Of a DNA stretch of 5,005 nucleotides, positions 1-5,005 are shown piece by piece (position 1 is the first letter of the stretch; each line of letters starts with the position of its first letter). The notes below the pieces were generated by a model. That model did not search any database. It saw nothing but the letters and a program-made list of their open reading frames with translations, and was not told the origin of the DNA. Origin of the DNA: an uncultured Clostridia bacterium (GTDB lineage: Bacteria; Bacillota; Clostridia; Oscillospirales; CAG-272); NCBI GenBank assembly GCA_937914815.1, contig CALDMI010000242.1, forward strand, positions 1 to 5,005. The letters are read 5' to 3'. The position numbers and the translations under genes were made by a program.

Positions 1-323
1 TCCTCGAGGTCGTCGCGCATTTTATAGTATGCGAGGATTGCGAACACGCGGGCTGTATAGTCGCTCGCTTCATTGCGGGCGAGCATTGCCCTCCGTTTCA
101 TCGGGTGGGCAAGGCAGCGCGCGCGCCGCACCGTTATCCCCTCGTCCGGCACCCAGAGCATACGGACAAGCGAGAGAAAAACGCTGTCATATGTCAGGGT
201 GGCAGTCGAGAGAAGCCCGGTCAGAGCCTTCATGGACCGGCAGACGCCGCAATAGGCGGCGCGGTAGAACTCATGCTCACGCACGAGGAGCTCTCCGACA
301 TCCGGCTTCACATATCCGAACAC
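1..323 (-). CDS. DUF5685 family protein, N-terminal part (3' end outside window)
   Basis: Protein of unknown function. The first 107 residues are visible, and the frame is open to the window edge with no stop. The start MFGYVKPD, the CGVC motif (Cys25 and Cys28 in AAYCGVCRSM), a third cysteine at Cys70 followed by His73-Pro74 (RCLAHP, then MKRR), and the segment AILAYYKMRDDLE near residue 95-107 match my memory of the DUF5685 family found in Clostridia and Actinobacteria. The Cys-x2-Cys plus Cys-x2-His-Pro pattern could bind a metal; that is inference. No signal peptide is seen. The GTG start is chosen because a perfect AGGAGG lies 9 bases upstream and because MFGYVKPD is where family members begin. 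It sits 33 bases after the tex stop with no hairpin between them, so it is probably cotranscribed with tex. Family assignment is fairly firm; the function is unknown. Confidence 0.82.
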   Translation of the reverse strand, partial: MFGYVKPDVGELLVREHEFYRAAYCGVCRSMKALTGLLSTATLTYDSVFLSLVRMLWVPDEGITVRRARCLAHPMKRRAMLARNEASDYTARVFAILAYYKMRDDLE

Positions 324-332
324 GCGACAAAA

Positions 333-338
333 CCTCCT
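333..338 (-). promoter_or_regulatory. Shine-Dalgarno site of the DUF5685 gene
   Basis: A perfect AGGAGG on the minus strand lies in the 33-base gap between tex and the next gene, followed by a 9-base spacer (ttttgtcgc) and the GTG at 323. This site decides the non-ATG start of the partial gene. Confidence 0.8.
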
Positions 339-356
339 TTATTTATACACGGGGTA

Positions 357-2537
357 TTACTTCTTCGGGTCTCCCATTCCCTTTCTCGTCAGGGATATAC
401 GGTGCTTATCAACATCAACCGACTTTATACGCACCTCAATGACATCGCCGACCGAGAAGAGCTCCGACGGGTGTTTTATATATCTGTCGCACATCTCCGA
501 GATATGGAGAAGTCCGTCATAGTGAACGCCTATATCGACAAAGCAACCGAAGTCGACGACATTTCTGACAGTGCCGTTAAGCTGCATATCCGGCTTCAGG
601 TCGGTTATCTCAAGAACATCTGTCGAGAGGATAGGCGCGGGGGCGTCGTCACGGATATCGCGCCCTGGCTTCTCAAGCTCCTTTATTATATCCTCAAGGG
701 TGGGCTCTCCGCAGCCGAGCTCTTTTGCGAGCTTTGCCTTACCGTACTGCTCAACCTTGAAGCGCAGGAGCGGGAGGTTATTGTTTCTTACATCGTCGGC
801 AGCGAAGCCGAAGCGGGCAAGGAGAGTATCGGCGATACCGTACGACTCCGGGTGCACGCCCGTATTATCGAGGACCTCCTTTGCGCCCGGGACACGGAGG
901 AAGCCGGCGCACTGTGTAAACGCCTTTTCTCCTATCTTCGGAACCTTCAGGAGCTGTTTTCTCGAGGTAAACTCTCCGTGCTCCTCACGGTAAGCGACTA
1001 TGTTCTTCGCCGCGGTGAGATTTATTCCGGAGACATAGGAGAGAAGCGAATAGGACGCCGTATTTACATCTACGCCGACGCCGTTAACGCAATCCTCGAC
1101 GACCCCGCCGAGCGCCTCGGCAAGGCGAGCCTGCTTCATATCATGCTGATACTGCCCTACCCCTATTGCCTTAGGCTCTATCTTCACGAGCTCGGCAAGC
1201 GGGTCCTGTATACGGCGGGCTATCGAGACGGCGGAGCGCTGTGTAACATCGAAGTCCGGGAACTCCTCCGCCCCCTGCTTTGACGCGGAGTAGACCGAGG
1301 CGCCCGCCTCGGAGACTATCGCATACTTCACGCCCTTCGGGCATCTGTCGTCGCGTAGGGTATCGGCGATGAACTTCTCCGACTCACGCGAGGCGGTGCC
1401 GTTTCCTATCGATATTACATCTATATTGTATTTTCTTATGAGGTTCAGGACCTTTGCACGGGAGCCGTCTATATCCTTTCTCGGCTCTGTCGGATATATT
1501 ACCGCGGTGTCAAGCACCTTTCCGGTCTTGTCGACGACGGCGAGCTTACAGCCCGTTCTGAAACCGGGGTCGTAGCCGAGGACGGTCTTACCCTTTAAGG
1601 GAGCTACAAGGAGGAGGTTACGGAGGTTCTCCGCAAAGACCTTCAGCGCGCCCTCTGCCGCGTCGTCAAAGAGGGCTGTTCTGACCTCGCGCTCTATTGC
1701 CGGGAAGAGAAGTCTCTCATAGGCGTCGGTTATCGTCGCCATGAGGTACGGAAGAGCGGGAGACTTTTTGTTCGTTATGACCTTTGCAACAATCTGTGCT
1801 ATCGCGTCCTCCTCGGAGAGGTCGATAGCGACTTTCAGAAACTCCTCCTTTTCGCCGCGGTTTATGGCGAGGACGCGGTGTCCGCGCAGCTTCTTTATCG
1901 GCTCGGAGAAATCATAGTAATTGCTGTATACCGAGTACTCCTCGGTTGTTCCCTTTGTGGTGAGGGAGCCGTAATTGAAGGTGAACTCACGGAGGGTCTT
2001 ACGCATCTCGGCGTCGTTCGATATATCCTCCGCTATGATGTCGGACGCGCCCTGAAGAGCGGCGGCGGCATCGGGCACCTCTTTGCCCTCCTCGGTCGAT
2101 ATGAACTGCTCTGCATACACATCTATTGCCGGGTCGTATTCGTCGCGCTGTTCCATTATATACTGCGCGAGGGGCTCGAGCCCCTTTGCCCTCGCTATCG
2201 AGGCTCTCGTCGTGCGCTTCGGCTTATAGGGACGGTAGATGTCCTCGAGCTCTACAAGCGTTTTCGCATTTCCGAGGGCGAAAGTTATCTCCGGGGTAAG
2301 CTTCCCCTGTGCCTCTATAAGCGAGGATATTTCGCCGCGGCGCTCATCGAGTTTACGAAGATAAGTAAGTCTGTCAAAGAGGTCGCGGAGGGTTGTATCG
2401 TCAAGAGACCCGGTGACCTCCTTACGGTATCTTGCTATAAACGGTATGGTGTTTCCCTCGTCTATCAGCTCAACGGTTTTTGAAACCCGCTCCTCGGGAA
2501 TACCGAACTCCTCGGATAACGTCTTTAAGATGTCCAT
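357..2537 (-). CDS. tex: Tex family S1 RNA-binding transcription accessory protein
   Basis: Complete 726-residue Tex protein, a cytoplasmic nucleic-acid-binding factor related to eukaryotic Spt6 and linked to transcription; its exact molecular task is still unsettled. The domains follow the known Tex order. There is an N-terminal helical region (about 1-190, with IPFIARYRKE at 31-40 and the strongly conserved YRPYKPKRTTRA at 101-112). A YqgF/RNase-H-like domain spans about 316-450 (GYDPGFRTGCK at 321-331, IGNGTASRE at 377-385, EAGASVYSAS at 410-419). Helix-hairpin-helix motifs follow (about 475-560, GVGVDVNTAS then KVPKIGEKAF), then a C-terminal S1 domain (about 648-718, DFGCFVDIG and GLLHIS, ending ISLTRKG). 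The length is normal for the family, with no frameshift. The ATG has AGGAG 6 bases upstream. The gene sits 70 bases after rsuA and 33 before the DUF5685 gene in the same direction. No convincing promoter of its own is visible, so readthrough from rsuA is likely. Confidence 0.97.
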   Translation of the reverse strand: MDILKTLSEEFGIPEERVSKTVELIDEGNTIPFIARYRKEVTGSLDDTTLRDLFDRLTYLRKLDERRGEISSLIEAQGKLTPEITFALGNAKTLVELEDIYRPYKPKRTTRASIARAKGLEPLAQYIMEQRDEYDPAIDVYAEQFISTEEGKEVPDAAAALQGASDIIAEDISNDAEMRKTLREFTFNYGSLTTKGTTEEYSVYSNYYDFSEPIKKLRGHRVLAINRGEKEEFLKVAIDLSEEDAIAQIVAKVITNKKSPALPYLMATITDAYERLLFPAIEREVRTALFDDAAEGALKVFAENLRNLLLVAPLKGKTVLGYDPGFRTGCKLAVVDKTGKVLDTAVIYPTEPRKDIDGSRAKVLNLIRKYNIDVISIGNGTASRESEKFIADTLRDDRCPKGVKYAIVSEAGASVYSASKQGAEEFPDFDVTQRSAVSIARRIQDPLAELVKIEPKAIGVGQYQHDMKQARLAEALGGVVEDCVNGVGVDVNTASYSLLSYVSGINLTAAKNIVAYREEHGEFTSRKQLLKVPKIGEKAFTQCAGFLRVPGAKEVLDNTGVHPESYGIADTLLARFGFAADDVRNNNLPLLRFKVEQYGKAKLAKELGCGEPTLEDIIKELEKPGRDIRDDAPAPILSTDVLEITDLKPDMQLNGTVRNVVDFGCFVDIGVHYDGLLHISEMCDRYIKHPSELFSVGDVIEVRIKSVDVDKHRISLTRKGMGDPKK

Positions 2538-2543
2538 AATTTT

Positions 2544-2548
2544 CTCCT
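2544..2548 (-). promoter_or_regulatory. Shine-Dalgarno site of tex
   Basis: AGGAG on the minus strand, followed by a 6-base A/T spacer and the tex ATG at 2537. It confirms that start; the family's usual N-terminus (MDILKTLSEEF) begins there too. Confidence 0.8.
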
Positions 2549-2561
2549 GAATGTATTTTAT

Positions 2562-2579
2562 TTATGCTTTTTATGCTTT
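2562..2579 (-). repeat. Two tandem copies of a 9-base unit in the rsuA-tex spacer
   Basis: Read on the minus strand, AAAGCATAA occurs twice back to back (2579-2571 and 2570-2562), followed by further A/T-rich sequence up to the tex Shine-Dalgarno site. It lies in the tex leader. Its role is unknown; it may only be A-rich, unstructured leader that keeps the ribosome site open. Confidence 0.6.
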
Positions 2580-2609
2580 GCGGTCTGCGCCATACAGTCC
2601 GCGTTTTTT
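2579..2609 (+). terminator. Intrinsic-terminator-like hairpin, plus-strand orientation
   Basis: On the plus strand GCGG-T-CTG (2580-2587) pairs with CAG-T-CCGC (2595-2602) around a 7-base loop with one T:T mismatch. It is followed by G and six T at 2604-2609, then A and TTTT. The T-run overlaps the reversed stop codon of rsuA. On the minus strand the same hairpin is followed by A-rich sequence, so it would not act as an intrinsic terminator for rsuA. No plus-strand gene is visible in front of it, so it could only stop antisense transcripts coming from tex. Confidence 0.5.
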
Positions 2610-3318
2610 ATTTTCTTTCGCCGCGGAGGATATTCTCCTCTTCCGCCGTGAGGTAGCGCCAGCCGCCGGGCGGGAGCGACCCGTCAAGCTCTATTCCGCC
2701 GAACGAGACACGGCAGAGGGAGGTTATACGGTTGCCCATAGCGCCCATCATGCGCTTTATCTGATGGTACTTCCCCTCCGTGAGCGTCACGGTGCCGGAT
2801 GTGCGGTCATCTGCGAGAGCGAGCACGGCACTCTTGCACTCGTACCCATCGCCGAGGGTGACACCCTCGCGGAACATGTCCTCTGCCCCATCGCGCAGCG
2901 GCTCTGCACACGTGAAGAAGTAGACCTTTTCGACATGCTTTTTCGGCGAGAGGAGCGAATGTGCCAATGCACCGTCGTTTGTCAGAATCATCAGCCCTGT
3001 GGTATCGCGGTCAAGCCGCCCGACCGGGAAGAGCCCCATTTTCTTATGTTCCGGCGGCAGGAGCTCCATAACCGTCGGAAGCCCCGGGTCGTCCGTCGCG
3101 CTGACATACCCTGTCGGCTTATTCAGCATGACGAACGTAAACGGGCGATATACAACCTCGCGCCCGAGGTAGGTTATTTTATCTCTCTCGGGGTCAATAT
3201 GCCGCGAGAGGTCGCGCACCGGCTCTCCGTTACAGAGGACACCGCCGCGGCGGGCAACCCCCGCCGCCTCACGCCGCGCGGCAACCGCGCACTCGGAGAG
3301 CAGCTTATCTATTCTCAA
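2608..3318 (-). CDS. rsuA: RsuA-type 16S rRNA pseudouridine synthase, TTG start
   Basis: A 236-residue pseudouridine synthase of the RsuA/RluB/RluE/RluF family. It probably converts U516 (E. coli numbering) of 16S rRNA to pseudouridine during small-subunit assembly. Residues 1-58 form an S4 RNA-binding domain (RIDKLLSECAVAARREA, then VLCNGEPV). The catalytic domain follows with FVMLNKPTGYVSATDD at 62-77 and the active-site motif GRLDRDTTGL at 100-109, in which Asp103 is the expected catalytic residue. The late motif KYHQIKRM is closer to RsuA than to RluB or RluE, which favours the 16S target; that point is inference. The TTG at 3318 is preferred over an in-frame ATG at 3522. It has GGAGG 6 bases upstream, gives the family's usual length (E. 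coli RsuA is 231 residues), and places the S4 domain at the very N-terminus. The extra 68 residues of the longer frame would cover the promoter and the upstream terminator. First gene of the probable rsuA-tex-DUF5685 operon. Confidence 0.93.
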   Translation of the reverse strand: MRIDKLLSECAVAARREAAGVARRGGVLCNGEPVRDLSRHIDPERDKITYLGREVVYRPFTFVMLNKPTGYVSATDDPGLPTVMELLPPEHKKMGLFPVGRLDRDTTGLMILTNDGALAHSLLSPKKHVEKVYFFTCAEPLRDGAEDMFREGVTLGDGYECKSAVLALADDRTSGTVTLTEGKYHQIKRMMGAMGNRITSLCRVSFGGIELDGSLPPGGWRYLTAEEENILRGERK

Positions 3319-3324
3319 ACGGGA

Positions 3325-3329
3325 CCTCC
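3325..3329 (-). promoter_or_regulatory. Shine-Dalgarno site deciding the TTG start of rsuA
   Basis: GGAGG on the minus strand, a 6-base spacer (tcccgt), then TTG at 3318. The 6-base spacing equals that of tex. A nearby GGAGA further upstream is the weaker alternative. Confidence 0.78.
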
Positions 3330-3400
3330 GTATCTCCGCGGGCGGGCGGTAAAGAGACGCGCGCCGCCGTGCGGTAATTACAACTATTTCGCTACGATAA

Positions 3401-3429
3401 AGTATATCACTTTTTCTTCTGTTTGTAAA
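3401..3429 (-). promoter_or_regulatory. Sigma-A-type promoter of rsuA (and probably the tex operon)
   Basis: On the minus strand a -35 box TTTACA (3429-3424; five of six bases match TTGACA) is separated by exactly 17 bases from a -10 box TATACT (3406-3401; five of six match TATAAT). Surroundings are A/T-rich in an otherwise GC-rich region. Transcription should begin near 3398-3393, giving a leader of roughly 75-80 bases before the TTG at 3318. The leader from about 3375 to 3330 is rich in CGG/CCG runs and could fold, but no known riboswitch is recognised. Confidence 0.75.
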
Positions 3430-3441
3430 TAGTAAATATGT

Positions 3442-3495
3442 AAAGAAAATAAGAAGAGGACCGCCACATTCCGGTGCGGAGCCCGATGAGCTCCG
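3442..3495 (-). terminator. Probable intrinsic terminator of the ABC exporter gene
   Basis: About 30 bases after the exporter stop codon, the minus strand holds a perfect 6-bp hairpin CGGAGC/GCTCCG (3495-3490 with 3482-3477, 7-base loop). A second, overlapping hairpin follows: CCGCAC (3479-3474) pairs with GTGGCGG (3467-3461) with one bulged G and a 6-base loop. Directly after the second comes pyrimidine-rich TCCTCTTCTTATTTTCTTT. The second hairpin plus this U-rich tail resembles an intrinsic terminator, though the tail is not a clean T-run and the stem has a bulge. Confidence 0.5.
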
Positions 3496-3525
3496 TTTCC
3501 TTTCCGTGACAGTCCTTATCATTAT

Positions 3526-5005
3526 TTATTTTTCCGTCGTAGCCTCTATTGCCTCGCGGTGGTACTGGAGCATATACATGCCGTAGTACTTGCCGCGGAG
3601 GTCTATCAGCTCGCGGTGGGTGCCCTCTTCTATTATTTCTCCGGCGGAGAGGACAAGTATTTTATCCGCGCTCCGTATTGTTGAGAGACGGTGCGCCACC
3701 ATTATCATGGTGCCGATATTCATCATGCGCTCAAGAGAGTCCTGTATCAGAACCTCCGTCTCGGTATCTATATTCGCCGTCGCCTCGTCAAGTATCATGA
3801 CGGAGGGCTTATGAACTATCGTTCTGGCGAATGAGAGAAGCTGTCTCTGCCCCTGCGAGAAGTTATTACCCCTCTCGCGCACGGGCTCGTCAAGTCCGCC
3901 CGGGAGCTTATCGATGAATTTATCCGCGTTCACATACCGGCAGGCGCGCATTACCTCCTCGTCGGTTATACTCTCGTCCCGGAGGACGATATTCGAGCGG
4001 ACGGTGCCCGAGAAGAGGAATACATCCTGCAGCATCTGACCGAGGGCGGAGCGGAGGCAGGAGAGCTTTATCTTTCTTATATCGACGCCGTCAAGCTTTA
4101 TGCACCCGCGCATGACATCGTAGTTTCGGCAGAGGAGCGAAAGAATAGTACTCTTCCCCGAGCCGGTCGCGCCGACGAGCGCGAGCGTCTGCCCCGCGGG
4201 GACATGGAAAGAGACATCGCGGAGGACATAATCCTCGCCCTCATACGCAAACCACACATGTGAAAACTCTACCTCGCCCTTTATGTTTTCAAGTTCTATG
4301 GCGTCGGGCGCGTCGGTTATCTCCGGCTTCATATCGAAGATTGTGAATATCTTCTCTGCCGAGGCGAACGCGGACTGGAGCCAGTTGAACTGGTCGGCAA
4401 GCGACTGAATGGGGTTATAGAATTTATTGATGTACATGTAGAAGCTCACGACCGTGGCGGCGGACACCGTCTGCCCGAGGAAGGCGACATTGTCTATATA
4501 CCCGCGACCCGCGATGTAAAACAGGCACATGACGGAGGCGACATAGAGCATATAGACGACGGGGCGGAAGACGCCGAAAACAAGTATCTCGCGCTCCTTT
4601 GCCTTTCCGAGGGCGTTGTTCTTCTCCCGGAACTGTGCCGTCTTTTCGTTTTCCTTGCCGAATATCTGCGTTATCTTCATGCCTGAGAGGTTCTCGGAGA
4701 GGAAGGTATTTATATCGGTTGTACCGTCCTTCACGCGGCGGTAGGCGCGGCGGGAAAACTTACGGAATATCACGGTGAACACCACGATAAACGGGACGAA
4801 CGCAAGCACCATGAGAGTCAGAGTATAATTCAGACACAGCATGGCGATAAGGACGCCGAGGACGACGAACACATTCTTCACAAGGTTTACTATTATGTTC
4901 GTGAACATCTGCGAGATTGCGCCGGTATCATTGGTTACTCTTGTCACGAGCTTTCCGACCGGAATGGCGTTATGCTGTGCATGCGAGAGACTCTCGATAT
5001 GGAAG
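3526..5005 (-). CDS. ABC exporter half-transporter (membrane plus ATPase), 5' end outside window
   Basis: C-terminal 492 residues of a fused membrane-ATPase exporter subunit (family length about 580-630). The frame stays open to the window edge: 19 codons upstream of the GTG at 4947 encode a conserved stretch ending PVGKLVTRVTNDT, so that GTG is internal. Counting from it, membrane helices lie near 15-62 (two) and 121-180 (two); TM1-TM2 are outside the window. The ATPase domain has A-loop Tyr235, Walker A GATGSGKST (259-267), Q-loop Gln307, the motif VRERG (356-360), signature NFSQGQ (362-367), Walker B VMILDE (383-388) with catalytic Glu388, D-loop ANID and H-loop His419. Walker B is intact but the signature departs from LSGGQ, as in the TM288/YheH-like half of heterodimeric exporters, so a partner half-transporter is likely encoded just upstream (inference). 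Substrate is unknown; peptides, lipids or drugs are all possible. Stop codon TAA at 3528-3526. Confidence 0.93.
   Translation of the reverse strand, partial: FHIESLSHAQHNAIPVGKLVTRVTNDTGAISQMFTNIIVNLVKNVFVVLGVLIAMLCLNYTLTLMVLAFVPFIVVFTVIFRKFSRRAYRRVKDGTTDINTFLSENLSGMKITQIFGKENEKTAQFREKNNALGKAKEREILVFGVFRPVVYMLYVASVMCLFYIAGRGYIDNVAFLGQTVSAATVVSFYMYINKFYNPIQSLADQFNWLQSAFASAEKIFTIFDMKPEITDAPDAIELENIKGEVEFSHVWFAYEGEDYVLRDVSFHVPAGQTLALVGATGSGKSTILSLLCRNYDVMRGCIKLDGVDIRKIKLSCLRSALGQMLQDVFLFSGTVRSNIVLRDESITDEEVMRACRYVNADKFIDKLPGGLDEPVRERGNNFSQGQRQLLSFARTIVHKPSVMILDEATANIDTETEVLIQDSLERMMNIGTMIMVAHRLSTIRSADKILVLSAGEIIEEGTHRELIDLRGKYYGMYMLQYHREAIEATTEK

Noticed and set aside
105..1283. Plus-strand open frame of 392 codons opposite tex and the DUF5685 gene
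   Set aside because: Its codons are exactly in register with the reverse complement of the tex and DUF5685 codons, so stops would need TTA, CTA or TCA in the sense genes, which appear to be rare here. The translation shows no recognisable family, and the opposite strand encodes clear conserved proteins.
1878..2483. Plus-strand open frame of 201 codons opposite the start of tex
   Set aside because: Same codon-register shadow of tex; no recognisable motif.
2555..2583. Possible tex promoter in the rsuA-tex spacer (TAAAAT at 2560-2555)
   Set aside because: The sequence 17 bases upstream (CCGCAA) does not resemble a -35 box, and transcription would start almost at the ribosome binding site.
3319..3393. 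Riboswitch or regulatory RNA in the GC-rich rsuA leader
   Set aside because: The leader has CGG/CCG runs that could pair, but it is short and no conserved aptamer core or terminator stem is recognised.
2551..3432. Plus-strand open frame of 293 codons opposite rsuA
   Set aside because: In register with the rsuA codons and explained by the same lack of certain sense codons. It also runs through the plus-strand terminator-like hairpin and has no recognisable domain.
4945..4947. GTG as the start of the ABC exporter gene
   Set aside because: The frame continues upstream to the window edge with conserved transporter sequence (PVGKLVTRVTNDT crosses this codon), so the GTG is an internal valine codon.
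1..5005. Mobile element, CRISPR array, tRNA/rRNA or a defence system
   Set aside because: No terminal inverted repeats, transposase motifs, regularly spaced long repeats, tRNA-like folds or defence-type domains were seen. The genes are housekeeping or common transporter genes in one orientation.

Overview
The window looks like ordinary chromosomal DNA from a Gram-positive anaerobe of the class Clostridia, probably a gut-type Oscillospirales or related lineage. This is an inference from three things: all four genes resemble Firmicutes families; the ribosome binding sites are strong purine-rich Shine-Dalgarno sequences (AGGAGG, AGGAG, GGAGG); and codon use is unusual, with ATA very common for Ile and GAG preferred for Glu in otherwise fairly GC-rich coding DNA. 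A species cannot be named from the sequence alone.

All four genes lie on the minus strand, so transcription runs from high to low coordinates. From 5005 down to 3526 is the 3' part of an ABC exporter half-transporter, cut at its 5' end by the window edge. From 3525 to 3319 is the main regulatory gap: hairpins with a U-rich tail likely end the exporter transcript, and a well-formed sigma-A promoter (TTTACA, 17 bp, TATACT) serves the next gene. From 3318 to 2608 is an RsuA-type 16S rRNA pseudouridine synthase, read here as starting at a TTG codon rather than at an ATG 204 bases upstream. A 70-base spacer follows, holding a 9-base tandem repeat and a hairpin that has a T-run only on the plus strand. 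From 2537 to 357 is a complete tex gene. After 33 bases comes the 5' end of a DUF5685-family gene with a GTG start at 323, running off the left edge.

The likely transcription unit is rsuA - tex - DUF5685. No good promoter or minus-strand terminator separates these genes, and each has its own clear Shine-Dalgarno site. The first two act in RNA metabolism (rRNA modification; S1-domain transcription accessory factor). The third has no known function. The exporter belongs to a separate unit whose upstream part, probably with a partner half-transporter gene, lies outside the window.

No new defence system, mobile element, CRISPR array, RNA gene or insertion was found. The points most worth a second look are the start-site correction of rsuA, the partial DUF5685 gene with its cysteine motifs, the non-canonical ABC signature that points to a heterodimeric exporter, and a plus-strand terminator with no gene in front of it. 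The several long plus-strand open frames are codon-register shadows of the minus-strand genes.
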